Positions 1 through 10,145 are shown, numbered from the stretch's first letter. The stretch: DNA of 64,000 bases from Saururus chinensis (GCA_035235625.1 CP141141.1:4278001-4342000), one strand, 5' to 3'. Notes: a model not told the origin generated them from the letters alone. A program made the numbers and translations.

Positions 1-529
1 TTAAAAACTGGCCCGGCCATTGACCCAGATTGGTCGTCGGGCCGGGTTAATTGAGTTCAACCACCAGTCAGCCTAGGTTGACCCAATTTTTTCATATATT
101 AGAATAAATAGAAAGTTAGGTACAATATTCACACAAAATCATTGTAACTCAGTTGGTAAGAGTGTAAATGTTATTTTTATCACGACATGGGTTTGAATCC
201 CGCTGTGGAGATTTTTTTTTTTGGAGCAATGTAAAACAGATAAATATTAAATAAAATAAAAATGTGTATAAACAAACTTGTTGCAGCCTGGTGGGTTAGG
301 CTTGCTGATGGGCTTTCACATAATGTGAGTTGGAAACCCGTCTCCAACATAAATTTTTTTCATGAGAGTATTAAACTGGTCTGGCCCTGGCAGCGGGTCA
401 ACGGTTCAATCGGCCGGGTCGTATTGACCTGGTCGGGTTAACTTAACTAGTTAAAGTAGATGAACCTATCAGATTTATCAACTAGTCCGATTGAGCCCAG
501 TCGGACTTGCTGGGTCGACCTAGTTTTTA
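1..529. repeat. GC-rich element with imperfect terminal inverted repeats
   Basis: The window opens with TTAAAAACTGGCCCGGCC, and the reverse complement of the sequence ending at 529 begins TTAAAAACTAGGTCGACCC. Between them are many GGCCGGGT and GGTCGGGTTAA words in both orientations. This resembles small non-autonomous plant repeats rich in ACCCGGCC words. The left end may continue outside the window. No coding potential is seen. The family was not identified. Confidence 0.45.
141..212 (+). repeat. tRNA-like (SINE-type) segment with A and B boxes
   Basis: An A-box-like GTAACTCAGTTGG (144-156) is followed by a B-box-like GGGTTTGAATCC (189-200), spaced as in a tRNA gene. A D-stem (ACTC/GAGT), a weak 5-bp anticodon-type stem and part of a T-stem can be drawn. 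The acceptor arms do not pair and there is no clear U33, so this is not a functional tRNA gene. A poly-T run follows at 212. It is best read as a tRNA-derived repeat inside the surrounding GC-rich element. Confidence 0.4.
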
Positions 530-759
530 AAACATTGGCCCGACTACTAATCTGGGTCAGGCTCCTTGGTTGGGTTTTAAAACATTGCTTAAAAAAGACA
601 CTAATGGATAATGAGCATCACTACATGTGGTCTCATTTTTGCTTTTAATGCACATTTAAATATAGATGGCTGTGAGAAGACAATTATTATTCTCACATTG
701 GGATTCTTCTCAAACAAGCACTAGATGGATGTCTTGAAGCTGGACTCATATATATATAT

Positions 760-965
760 ATAGTCCCATTTATATGAGCTCGGGCTCACGCACTTCGGTG
801 TGTGCCCGGGCTCATTCGGCCGTCGGATTTACATCCGATGGTCCATCAAACTCACGGGGCATTTAAACCTGTGAGTTTGATGGGTCGTTAAATATAAATC
901 CGACGGCTCAATGAGCCCGGCTGCACGCCAATGCGCGTGGGCCTAGGCTTATATTATCTTTTTCC
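760..965. repeat. Hairpin (foldback) MITE-like element
   Basis: Two long arms are imperfect reverse complements. The left arm contains CCGTCGGATTTACATCC and CCATCAAACTCAC; the right arm contains GTGAGTTTGATGG and ATAAATCCGACGG. Both outer ends carry GAGCCCGG-type words and (TA)n runs. The region could fold into a stem of more than 80 bp. No open reading frame is present. Family and target-site duplication were not established. Confidence 0.6.
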
Positions 966-1134
966 ATATATATATATGCCTAATATATGTATCCATTTAT
1001 GTTTCATATTTAATCTTTACAATTTATTTGCAATAACTATAAATAAGAGTAGTAATGATGTTAGATTTTTACCTTAGTAATATTTAATTAAGTGAATAAA
1101 AAAGAATTATTTTATCTTTTTTAGCACATTTTAA

Positions 1135-1311
1135 AAAATGTAATGGATAATGGTTATCCGATTAACTGGCCGTCTATTAGTGGAAGGTACGGTTATGGAA
1201 GTACCTATACCGTTTACTTAATAGAACGGTTATGGATAAAGATTTTAGAAATGGTTATGGTAATGGAATAGGTTATACTGTAACTGTATCGTTCTGTTGG
1301 CAACCCTACTT
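1135..1311. repeat. Degenerate repeat rich in GGTTATGG, ending GCAACCCTA
   Basis: Several copies of ACGGTTATGG and GGTTATGG, with one inverted relative, end in TTGGCAACCCTA. That terminus, TAGGGTTGCCAA on the other strand, looks like the end of small plant hAT-type MITEs. No matching opposite end was found, so this may be a truncated element. Confidence 0.25.
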
Positions 1312-2918
1312 AGGAGCCATGACAACAGTAAAATTACTATTTCTTGTACATGTTCTCAGAATGACTCAGTCAACATTGTCAACCCCTAGGTAATGACTAT
1401 CATTACATTGATAGCATTTAATGATCATTCATCTAGGTACTTCCTTCATTTGCTAATTGTGGCTTTAGCCCTAATAGTGGCCTTAGCAATTTTCTAATAA
1501 AACACAGGTCTTCTTAAAATCATATACTTTAGCATTAGAGTATAGAAATGCTCAATTAAGACCTATTACAATAGGAAGGAAAACATGAGACAACTATATA
1601 AGATAATCAATAATGAAGCACGCAAGTAACATTATGGAATATTGCAACTTAATTTTGTAACAACCAAGCAAATTCAAGTAATCACAATTTTTAATAAAAG
1701 AATACTGTTATAACATTTTCATTGAAAAGGTTCAACGACAATTTTCAACTAGTAAATCTACCTTTATAACCCTTTTGAAGTGTCAAGTAGTAATATTCAC
1801 AAGACTAGCACAAGTACTCAAAACCCTAAGTATTTATACATATTTATAATATCAAATAGCAATTATAAATGTCTAAAGTCTACTAGAATCACACTTTTCA
1901 TACAAGCAATGAATACATAAAATGTCCCCAAAGTGTATATAAGCAATAATTTCATTACAACTAAATTATGAAGTATATTTCATCTACTCCAGCAATAAAA
2001 GTAATATTCCATTCATATACATTGATGAAAAATGAATTAGAAAATTTTAGCTTTAAATTCCAATGGGTGTGAAATTATCATTTTGCCCTTCTAGAGGGTC
2101 TAAACATGAATTTCACCAAATTTACTTACCTAAACATGTAATCAAATATGACTCACCATGCGACAACAAGGATAACATTTTCAGAATGATTGAAAACCAA
2201 GCCAGAATTTTTTACAAAAAAATCCAATAATTACAAAATTACTATTTTACCCTTAGAGTTAAACTGCAATTTGCACTTAAAATATACACAAGCAAATGTA
2301 TCCAAGTGTGAAATAACATAAAATAATAATACATGTAAAGTTTTTAGAGAAAATTTAGTGAAAAAAATCAGCAAAACTGAAGTTACCAAAATGTCAATGA
2401 GGCCAAATTTGGCAATTACCATAATAAAATAATTCTAAAAATTATGAAAATTTACAAGTAATCTAACAACATGTAATATAACTCATAGTCATCAGACATT
2501 TAATTTTTTTAATGAAATGATTAGAAATTATATATACTCCGAATTGGGGTTTCTATGCACAAAACACTCAAACTGCCCTTGGGGTTAAAAATAGCATTTG
2601 ACCTATTTTCTAATGTCAAAATTTAACCAAAATTGGTCCAAATATACTTCAAATAGTCCTTTAACAGATCATATTCATATATTATTGAAAAGAATGAAAT
2701 TTGGGGTAAATCAATGATGCCCTAATCACTAACTCTAATTTAGGGATCTAAGGGCAAATTTGACAATTCAAGCAACAATAACCAGTGGAACCTCACTCCA
2801 AAGGTCATGGCGCAGTGGAGGCATGGTGGGAGTGGACCAGTGGCATCACCCAGAGCATAAAAATTGCCCCCTTTTCAAATTCATCTTACATGCTATTATT
2901 TTTGCCTATATAAGCACA
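1312..2918. other. AT-rich intergenic DNA without a recognisable gene
   Basis: This interval is strongly AT-rich, with only short frames that lack domain-like sequence. I see no tandem array, tRNA, or transposon end that I can place. Confidence 0.5.
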
Positions 2919-3826
2919 TGTAATATTTATGTAACTAATTCCATAAAGATGTGATATAAACACAAACTTAAAAAGATTATGGATTGACCTCTTTAGCTTG
3001 TAAATCTAAGGATTTTCCTCCGTTGAAATGATCAACAAAGCTCTTTACTTTAATCACTACATAACACAAGGTTAGAGAAAAATACTTTGTAAATGATATT
3101 GGATTATGTAGGAGAGCACCAAAGGCTTCTTTGCATGGAATAAATGGACCAAAGGCTTCTTTGCATGGGTTTTCTCAAGTCACCAATCATCATATGCTCA
3201 TTGCCAATATGTCAATTTCAAAAGGTCCAGCACACATCTTAAAGAGTGGAGAGAAACCTTAATAATAGAGAATACAAGGGAAATGGTATAATGTTGTCTT
3301 CTTGTACAATAGCGAACACAAGGGAGAAGGTACTCTTTTGTCTTATTGTGCATGATAGAAGAGCACAAGCGAGAGGGAGATTTGTCTCTAAGGAGAGAGA
3401 AAAAGGGTGATGACTAGTCATGGGGAGTGAGTAGTTAGGGCTTCTCAAGCACCTTTTTATACTAATTTTATCTCCCCTTAATCATACCCAAAGTGGATTT
3501 GGGCTTTCTAAACCATATGCTTCTTACAAGCAAGTCCAACTCAAGCCTATTTATTGTGTCTCCTACATGTGTGTGGGTTCTTAATGGGGCCCATGAAGGT
3601 CTTGCACACTCCTAATGGCCATGCCCCACAAGAGGGCTGACCCATACTTATCCATGATAGTCCCACACACATGATCACATTAAGTTGGGCCTACATAGTG
3701 AGTGATATGCATAATGCAAGTCCTAATCATATACAACTAGTATATAATATAGTATATATATGCTCAAGTGATTGGGCCCGCCTAGACGCCTACTATATAT
3801 TATAGGGTTGTGGGTCCACCCCCACA
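2919..3826 (-). repeat. Possible solo LTR or promoter-bearing repeat, antisense
   Basis: Read on the minus strand, the segment starts TGTGGGGGTGGACCC and ends near ATAAATATTACA, so it is bounded by TG and CA. It contains a TATA-like AGTATAAAAAGG about 350 bp from that start, followed by a CT-rich leader, as in many plant LTRs. A short direct repeat (AAAGGCTTCTTTGCATGG) lies at 3120-3168. No 5-bp target duplication matches at the proposed ends and no second LTR is present, so the call is tentative. Confidence 0.3.
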
Positions 3827-3969
3827 TTCCCTTAAACCTCATGGATCCCCATTGACTCATACCAAGCTAGACTAATTAGTGGTTCAAAATGGATTGAACC
3901 CATACCTTGAACCAATAAATAAGACTAGCATGAGATAGGAAAACCACTAGATTACAACCTGAAAACAAG

Positions 3970-4076
3970 CTCTTTATTAGTAATAAGGCTTCTAAATCTT
4001 TTGCCCATCTCTTTACTTTGGAATTAGATCATGCCATTGTCACATCTTTCATTACAAGACACTTTTCTATCACTTA
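3970..4076 (+). pseudogene. LINE reverse transcriptase remnant, upstream part
   Basis: With CACTA element 1 and one copy of its TTA target duplication removed, this segment reads directly into the LINE reverse transcriptase remnant at 9997 without a stop at the junction (TFLSLR followed by ATTPIAAITQ). Further upstream there are stops. The assignment rests on that continuity rather than on motifs inside this piece. Confidence 0.4.
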
Positions 4077-4084
4077 CACTACAA

Positions 4085-4590
4085 CAAATTGCAGCATTAA
4101 CGACACATATATGCGTCGCTAATAATACCATAAGCATCGCTAATGAGTATTAGCGACGCATAAAAAATGTCGCTAAATACGTCGATAAAAGTACAGTCGT
4201 TATTGCTTATTAGCGACGCTTATAGCAAGCATCGCTAATAGTTATTATTAGCGACGCATATTAAGCGTCGCTAATACATTACTATTAGCGACACTTATGA
4301 CTAAGCGTCGCTAATAGTTAGTTATTAGCGACGCTTAATATAGGTCGCTAATTATAAAAAAAATGTTTAAAAAGTAATAAATAAAATAATGAAAATAAAT
4401 TTCTAAAAAACAAAATAAAAAATTATTTTTCTATTAGCGATGCTTGTGTAAGCGTTGTTATTATGAAATAAAAATAAAAATAAAAATAAAAAAGCCATTA
4501 GCGACGCTTTTCTAAGCGTCGCTAATGTAAAATAAAAATAAAAAAATAACAGTCATTAGCGAAGCGTCGCTAAAAACTTAATAAATTAAT
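4085..4590. repeat. Left subterminal GCGACG repeat array of CACTA element 1
   Basis: About ten copies of TTAGCGACGCTTA-like words and their reverse complements (AAGCGTCGCTAATA) occur as head-to-head pairs, each able to form a short hairpin. In CACTA elements such subterminal repeats are bound by a TnpA-type protein; binding here is inferred from family knowledge only. Confidence 0.75.
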
Positions 4591-4771
4591 AAAAAAACCC
4601 ACCAGAGCATCATGCTGCCGACGGGGGATTGGAATCCGTCTATCAACTGGATGAGAGGGGTGGGAGAACGAGGGAGGGGAGAGGGAGAGGGGGGTCGGAG
4701 CCGGGGAGGGGGAGAGAGGGGAGCAAGGGGTTCGAAGTCGGGGAGTAGGGAGGGGGAAGGAGAGAAGGGGG

Positions 4772-5205
4772 GAGGGCCGCCTTCCTCCGGCAGCCCCTCA
4801 CTCCCCGGCTCCGCCCTCCTCCTCCCCCTTCTGATTTCCCCTTTGAAAATTAGAGGGAGAGAAGAGGGGGAGCAGGGGTTGAGGAGGGGGGTTGTAGGTG
4901 GGAGAGGGGGAGCAGGCGGAGGGACGGCGGAGGCGACAGAAGGGGGGAGAGGGGCGGAGTAGGGGGAGGGCCGCCTTCCTCCGGCAGCCCCCCACTCTCG
5001 GGGGGAATCAGAGGGAGAGAAGGGGGGGGTGGAGCGGGGAGAGGACCGCCTTCCTGCGGCAGCCCCTCACTCCCCGGCTCCGCCCCTCCTCCTCCTCCCC
5101 CCTCTTTTGATTTCCCCTTTGAAAATCAGATAGAGAGAAGAGGGGGGAGCAGGGGTTGAGGAGGGGGTTGTAGGTGGGAGAGGGGAGGAGCAGGCAGAGG
5201 CGGTG
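4772..5205. repeat. Direct duplication in a GC-rich block, about 155 bp
   Basis: A unit that starts with GCCGCCTTCC, contains CAGCCCCTCACTCCCCGGCT and GATTTCCCCTTTGAAAAT, and ends in GGTTGTAGGTGGGAGAGGGG, occurs at about 4772-4925 and again at about 5042-5205. A shortened copy lies at 4967-5030. The proline/arginine/glycine-rich frames here follow from base composition and are not genes. Confidence 0.6.
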
Positions 5206-5267
5206 GAGGGAAGGCAGAGGCGGCGGGCCGGCGGAAGCCACAGGGCGGCGGAGGCATCTGCGTCACA

Positions 5268-5640
5268 AATGGGAAAGGGGGACCGGGAGGGAGGAGGGGG
5301 AACCAGAGGGAGTGTGGTCCCGGGCAAGGCGGGGCAAGGGGAGGAGGAGGCGGCAGAGGCAGAAGAGGCAGAGCGGCGGGGCAGCGGAGGCGGGGGTGCG
5401 TCACGAGAGGGGAAAGGGGGACCGGGAGGGAGGAGGGGAGACCAGAGGAGGTGGGTCCGGGGCAAGGCCGGGTGAGGGGAGGAGGAGGCAGCAGAGGCGG
5501 GGGTGCGTCATAGAGGGGAAAGGGGGGCCGGGAGTGAGGAGGGGGAAGCATAGGGGTGGGGGTCCGGGGCAAGGCCGGGTAGGGGACGAAGGCGGAGGCG
5601 GAGACGGCGGTAGAGGAGGCGGCAGGGAGCAGAGGGGTCC
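5268..5640. repeat. GC-rich tandem repeat, about three diverged units
   Basis: Three diverged units begin near 5268, 5403 and 5510. Each carries GGAAAGGGG, CCGGGAG, a GTCCGGGGCAAGGC-like word and a GGAGG-rich tail. Unit length varies from about 105 to 140 bp. No gene is supported. Confidence 0.5.
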
Positions 5641-5657
5641 GGGGGGGGCTTAAAAAG

Positions 5658-5736
5658 GCCCGCGGCGAAATTTCGCCGGGGGGGGGAATTTCACCCGCGC
5701 GCGAAATTTTGCCGCGCGGGCGTTTTGCCCGAAATT
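5658..5736. repeat. GCGAAATTTCGC palindrome cluster 1
   Basis: Interlocking palindromes contain GCGGCGAAATTTCGCC and GCGCGAAATTTTGCCGCGC. The same motif class recurs at 6111-6150 and 8091-8148 in this element and, in diverged form, at 61060-61120 in element 3. Each lies at the edge of a GC-rich block, so it is a recurrent module of the family. Confidence 0.6.
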
Positions 5737-6110
5737 GTATTTTTTTTAAAAAAATTACATTAGCGACGCTCACTATGAGCGTCGCTAATATCAGCTAATA
5801 ACGACGTACACAATGTACGTTGCTAATACAACTTAGTATTAGCGATGTATAAGTATATACGTCGCTCATACTATGTCGTATTAGCGACATATAGCCAATA
5901 TGTCGCTCATACTATGTAGTATTAGCGACGTATAGGCTATACTTCGCTAATACGACATAGTATTAGCAACATATATGTATATACGTCGCTAATACATGCC
6001 CCATCCCCTCCCTATCTCTTCCCTTTTTTCATTCTCCCTATCTCCTATCTCTCTCACGACTTGAGCGATGGCGGGCAGCTGGCGACGGGCGAAAGCCGGT
6101 TGATTTATAA

Positions 6111-6150
6111 GCCGCGCGGGGAAATTTCGCCCGCGCGGCAAAATTTCGCT
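6111..6150. repeat. GCGAAATTTCGC palindrome cluster 2
   Basis: CCGCGCGGG, GAAATTTC and CCCGCGCGG form an almost perfect palindrome of about 27 bp, followed by a second GCGGCAAAATTTCGC half. It sits between a CT-rich stretch and a set of GCGACG repeats. Confidence 0.6.
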
Positions 6151-6398
6151 GTGTATTTTTTTTTCAAAATTTAATTAAGGACCGTCACTATTTAAATTCG
6201 GCGATGTATTGTTTAATACGTCGCTAAAAATAAGTATTTAGCGAAATACATTACCTTTTAGCACCGTATTGATTAATATGTCGCTAAATACGCCATTTAT
6301 AGCGACGCTTTGGATTGGTACGTCGCTATAAGCAAAACATTTAGCGATGTTCATTAGAGTATGTCACTAAAACAATTTTTTAATTATTTAAAAATATA

Positions 6399-6742
6399 TT
6401 CCCTCTCTCTCTTCCTTCCCCTATCCTATCTTTTCTCTCTCCTCTCTCTCTCTTCCCTCTCCTCCCTCCCCCCTCTCTCTCCTCCCTCTCCTATCTCTTC
6501 CCTCCCCTCTCTCTCTTTCCTCTTCCCTCCCCTCTCTTCTCTCCACCCTCTTCTCTCTCCTACCTGCCCCTCTCTCTCCTCCCTCTCTCCACCCTCTCCT
6601 CTCTCTTCCCTCCCCTCTCTCTCTTTCCTCTTCCCTCCCCTCTCTTCTCTCCACCCTCTTCTCTCTCTCTCCTATCTCCCCTCTCTCTCTTCCCCCTCCC
6701 TCACTTCACCCCCTTCTCTCTCCTCCCTCTCTCTCCTCTAAT
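6399..6742. repeat. CT-rich microsatellite block 1 of CACTA element 1
   Basis: Nearly pure pyrimidine on the plus strand, built from CTCTCT, CCCTCC and CTCTTCC words. Further co-oriented blocks lie at about 6993-7464, 7713-7855, 8322-8526 and 8786-9436. Serine/leucine/proline frames on the plus strand and glutamate/arginine frames on the minus strand are composition artefacts. Confidence 0.85.
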
Positions 6743-6807
6743 TTCAAATTTTAAAGTTTTTTATTATTTATAATTAATTTTAAAAATAAAAAATAATTAA
6801 ATAAAAA

Positions 6808-6930
6808 TACTAATAGCGACGTATAGCTATATACGTCGCTATTAGTACATGTAGTAGCGACGTATAGCTATATACGTCGCTACTATATGTACTACTAGCG
6901 ACGTATAATAATATACATCGCTATCAATAT
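6808..6930. repeat. Hairpin cluster of GCGACGTATA palindromes
   Basis: The first palindrome (6808-6847) has perfect 18-bp arms, TACTAATAGCGACGTATA and its complement, around a GCTA loop. Two similar palindromes follow directly, to about 6930. Clusters of the same design occur at about 7526-7645, 8594-8715 and 9495-9535, each bordered by AT-rich spacers and CT blocks. Confidence 0.8.
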
Positions 6931-6992
6931 TTTATTTTATTTTATTTTAAAAATAAAAATAATAATAAAAATTTTAAAAAAGTCAAAATAAA

Positions 6993-7464
6993 ATTCTTCT
7001 CTCTCTCTCTCTTCCCTCTCCTCTCTCTCTCTTCCCTCCCCTCTCTCTTCCCCCCATTCTCTCTCTTCCCACCCTCTCCCTCTCTCCCTCCCCTCTCTCT
7101 CTCCTCCCTCTCCTCTCTCTATCTCCTCTCCTCTCTCTCTCTCTCTCCTCCCTCCCTCTCTCTCTTCCCCCCTCTCTCTTCCCTCCCCTCTATCTTCCCC
7201 CATTCTCTCTCTTCCCACCCTCTCCCTCTCTCCCTCCCTCTCTCTCTCTCTCCTCCCTCCCTCTCTCTCTTCCCTCCACTCTCTCTCTCTTCCCTCCCGT
7301 CTCCTCTCTCTTCCCTCCCCTTCTCTCTTTCCTTTCCTTTCCTCTCCTCTCTCTCTCCTCCCTCTTTCTCCCTCTCCTCCCTCTTTCTCCCTCTCCTCCC
7401 TCTCTCTCCCTCACCTCTCTTTCCCTCCCTCGCTCTCTCTCTCCCCTCTCTCCTCTCTCCTCTA
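6993..7464. repeat. CT-rich microsatellite block 2 of CACTA element 1
   Basis: The block repeats the CTCTCT/CCCTCC composition and orientation of the block at 6399. It contains an internal near-duplication of a segment starting TCTTCCCCCATTCTCTCTCT (about 7047 and 7193), which suggests growth by unequal exchange or slippage. Confidence 0.8.
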
Positions 7465-7525
7465 ATTTCAATTTTTTATAATTTTTTTATTTTTAAAAAT
7501 TAATTTTGAAAATAAAAAAAGTAAA

Positions 7526-7645
7526 TACTAATAGCGACGTATAAGAATATACGTCACTATTAGTACGGGTATTAGCAACGTATAGCTTTATAAGTTGCTA
7601 ATACACATACTAATAGCGACATATATTCATATACGTCGCTATTAG
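7526..7645. repeat. Second hairpin cluster of CACTA element 1
   Basis: Three consecutive palindromes with GCGACGTATA/TATACGTC arms show more base changes than the first cluster. Together with the adjacent AT spacers and CT block they repeat the module seen at 6399-6995. Confidence 0.7.
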
Positions 7646-7859
7646 TATTTTATTTTAATTATTTTTTTTATTTAAAAAAATTAATAATTTTTTTTAAAAA
7701 TCAAAATAAAATTTCTCTCACCCTCCCCTATCACCTCTCTCTTCCCTCCCCTCTCCTCCCTCTCTCTCTCCTCCCTCCCTCTCCTCTCTCTATCTCCTCC
7801 CTCACCTCTCTCTCTCCTCCCTCGCTCTCTCTCTCCCCGCTCTCCTCTCTCCTCTAATT

Positions 7860-8148
7860 TCGCTCACGCGAGGCTATGGTTGGCAGCGGACGGAGGCCGG
7901 GGGCGGAGGGGAGGTAGTGACAGTGGGGCGACGAGGTGCCGGGCGGCACGGAGGCAGGGGCATACACCGCGAGGGAGGGGGAAGACGGATTCGGGGTGGC
8001 GGGGCGGTCGGAAGTCGGATGGCGGGGTGGCGAGGTCGAAAGCTGGGCGGCGGGGAAGCGCAGAGGAGCAGGGGCAGGGGTAGATATAAGGCGCGGGGAA
8101 ATTTCACCCGCGGGCGAAATTTCCCCATGTGCACGGAATTTCGCCGAC
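7860..8148. repeat. Internal GC-rich block and palindrome cluster 3
   Basis: A GC-rich segment rich in GGCGGGG words ends in GCGCGGGGAAATTTCACCCGC and a following GGCGAAATTTCCCC arm. It resembles the GC-rich block at 60640-61120 in element 3 in composition and in being followed by hairpin repeats. Overlapping frames in several registers argue against a gene. Confidence 0.5.
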
Positions 8149-8593
8149 AATTTTTTTTAGTACAATGTTTTAGCAACGCTCTCAAAGAGCGTCGCTAGTA
8201 TGACCAAGTAGCTACTAGCGACGCTCGTCTCAAGCGTCACTATATATTTTTGTTAATTTTGTTAATTTTTATTTAAAAAATAAAAAAATTAATAAATAAT
8301 TTTAAAAAATAAAAAATACAATTCTTCTCCCCCCTCTCCTCTCCTCTCTCTCCCCTCCCCTCCCCTCTCCTCTCTCCCTCTCTCTCTCCTTCGCACTCTC
8401 TCTCCTCTCTCTCTCTCCTCCCTCTCCCCCTCTCTCCTCCCTCTCTCCCCTCTCTCCTCTCTCTCCCCTCTCTCTCTACTCCCTCTCTCCACCCTTTCTC
8501 TCTCTTCCCTCCCCCTCTCTCTCCTCTTATTTTTAAATTTTTTAAGATTTTTAATTTTTTAAAATTATTTTTAAAAAATAATTAAAATAAAAT

Positions 8594-8715
8594 ACTAATA
8601 GTGACATATAGGATTATACGTTGCTATTAGTATATGTATTAGTGACATATCGCACTATACGTCGCTAATACGTGTACTAATAGCGACATATATTCCTATA
8701 CGTCGTTATTAGTAT
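8594..8715. repeat. Third hairpin cluster of CACTA element 1
   Basis: Three palindromes of the TACTAATAG(C/T)GAC type sit between AT spacers and the CT blocks at 8322-8526 and 8786-9436. Several CG sites appear as TG or CA, consistent with decay of methylated cytosines. Confidence 0.7.
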
Positions 8716-8785
8716 TTTATTTTAATTATTTTTTTATTTTAAAATATAAAAAAATTAATAAAAAATTTTAAACAATCAAAATAAA

Positions 8786-9436
8786 ATTCCTCTCACCCTC
8801 CCTCTCTTTCCTCCCTTATCCCCTCTCTCTTCCCTTTCCTCTCTCTCCTCCCTCTCTCTCTTCCCTCTCCTCTCTCCTCTCTCTCTCCCCCTCTTCCCTC
8901 TCTCTCCTCTCTCTCTCTCTCCTCCCTCTCTCCTCTCTCTCCCTCTCCTCTCCTCTCTCTCTTCCCTCTCCTCTCTCCTCCCTCTCTCCTCCCTCTCTCC
9001 CCCCTCTTCCCTCTCTCTCCTCTCTCTCCCTCTACTCTCTTTCCCTCCCTCCCTCGCTCTCCCTCCCTATCTCTCTCCCCTCTCTCTTTCCCTCCCTCCC
9101 TCCCTCTCTTTCTCACCCTCTCCTCTCTTTCCCTCCATCTCTCTCTCTCCCCTCTCTCTCACACACTCTCTCTCCCTCCACCCTCTCTCTCTCCACCCTT
9201 TCTCTCCCCTCTCTCTCTCTCTCTCCCGTCCCCCTCTCCTCTCCTCTCCTCTCTTCTCTCTCTCTTTTCCTATCCTATCCTCTCCTCTTCCGCTCTCTCT
9301 CTTCCCTATCCTCTCTCCCTCTCTCCCCTCTCTCTCCACCCTTTCTCTCTCCTCTCTCTCGCTCCACCCTCTCTCTCCCCTCTCTCTCTCTTCCCTCTCC
9401 TCTCTCTCCTATCTACCTACACACTATCTCTCCTCT
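8786..9436. repeat. CT-rich microsatellite block 5, the longest in CACTA element 1
   Basis: About 650 bp of pyrimidine-rich sequence on the plus strand, made of CTCTCTCC and CCCTCC words with rare interruptions. The minus strand yields glutamate/arginine/glycine-rich frames with no domain character. Confidence 0.85.
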
Positions 9437-9494
9437 AATTTTAAATTTTTAATATTTTTTATTTTTTAAAATTAATTTTTAAAATTAAATAAAA

Positions 9495-9975
9495 TACTAA
9501 TAGCGACGTATACCTATATACGTCGCTATTAGTATTTTATGTTAATTATTTTTTATTTTTAAAAATAAAAAAAATAATAAAATTTTAGTAAAAAATAGGT
9601 AGTAGCGACGCATATGACTATGCGTCGCTACTACCAAGGGTAATATGACTATGCGTCGCTATTAGTTCTTATTTTTTATTTTTTTTAAAAAAATTAAGAA
9701 TTATTAGCGACGCTCAGTTTTAAATGTCGCTATTGTTTAAACTTTTAGTAACGTTTATATGTATGCGTCGTTAATAGTGTTAAAATATATTAAATTTTTT
9801 TTAATATATATCTTTTAGTGACGCTTAGAAAAGCATCGCTAATAGACTATTATTAGCGACACTTAATATTATGCGATGCTAATAGTTGCATTTTTTGCGA
9901 CGGTTTGTTATATGTCGTTATTAGAACTTTGTAGCGACGCATAGTATTGCGACGCATATATAAGCGTCGCTAATA
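9495..9975. repeat. Right subterminal GCGACG repeat array of CACTA element 1
   Basis: GCGACGTATA and GCGACGC palindromes recur up to 20 bp from the right end (for example TAGTAGCGACGCATATG near 9600). The array mirrors the left subterminal array and defines the 3' binding region of the element. Confidence 0.75.
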
Positions 9976-9996
9976 CCCAGTTTTGTTGTAGTGTTA

Positions 9997-10145
9997 GAGC
10001 AACAACCCCTATAGCAGCTATCACTCAAGTTGAGAGACACCATGTTCTCCTTTGTTTTCCATCTAAGAAAGCTCTCGGTCTAGATGTTTTTCTGAAGGAA
10101 TTCTTTACCCATTGGTGAAACATTGTTGGAAATAACTTCATTAAG
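9997..10145 (+). pseudogene. LINE reverse transcriptase remnant
   Basis: The frame reads ATTPIAAITQ, then VLLCFPSKKALGLDVFLKEF and a final FTHW before a stop. This matches the start of plant L1-type LINE reverse transcriptases, where a segment ending in a KAPGPDGF-like core is followed by a phenylalanine-rich EFF..W stretch. Here the PGPDG core has become LGLD, so it is inactive. CACTA element 1 is inserted immediately upstream. Confidence 0.7.

Larger units (their letters stand above)
4077..9993. mobile_element. CACTA element 1, non-autonomous, TSD TTA
   Basis: The element starts CACTACAACAAATTGCAGC and ends with the reverse complement of CACTACAACAAAACTGGG. It is flanked on both sides by TTA (4074-4076 and 9994-9996), the 3-bp target duplication typical of CACTA (En/Spm) transposons. 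Subterminal regions are filled with TTAGCGACGC-type repeats in both orientations. No transposase-like sequence was found in its 5.9 kb. The interior alternates GC-rich blocks, CT microsatellites, AT spacers and GCGACG hairpins. It would need transposase in trans. It sits inside a LINE remnant whose frame is continuous across the site. Confidence 0.92.

Noticed and set aside
141..212. Functional tRNA gene
   Set aside because: Acceptor arms do not pair and the anticodon loop is abnormal; only A and B boxes are convincing.
2919..3826. Confident call of a solo LTR
   Set aside because: TG/CA ends and a TATA-like box exist but the 5-bp flanks differ, so it is kept only as a possibility.
5126..5773. 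Proline-rich open frame of about 215 codons on the minus strand (and several overlapping frames)
   Set aside because: It lies in a GC-rich tandem repeat inside CACTA element 1, open in many registers on both strands, and shows only low-complexity composition.
8793..9339. Glutamate/arginine/glycine-rich frames on the minus strand
   Set aside because: Complement of the CT microsatellite; same artefact.
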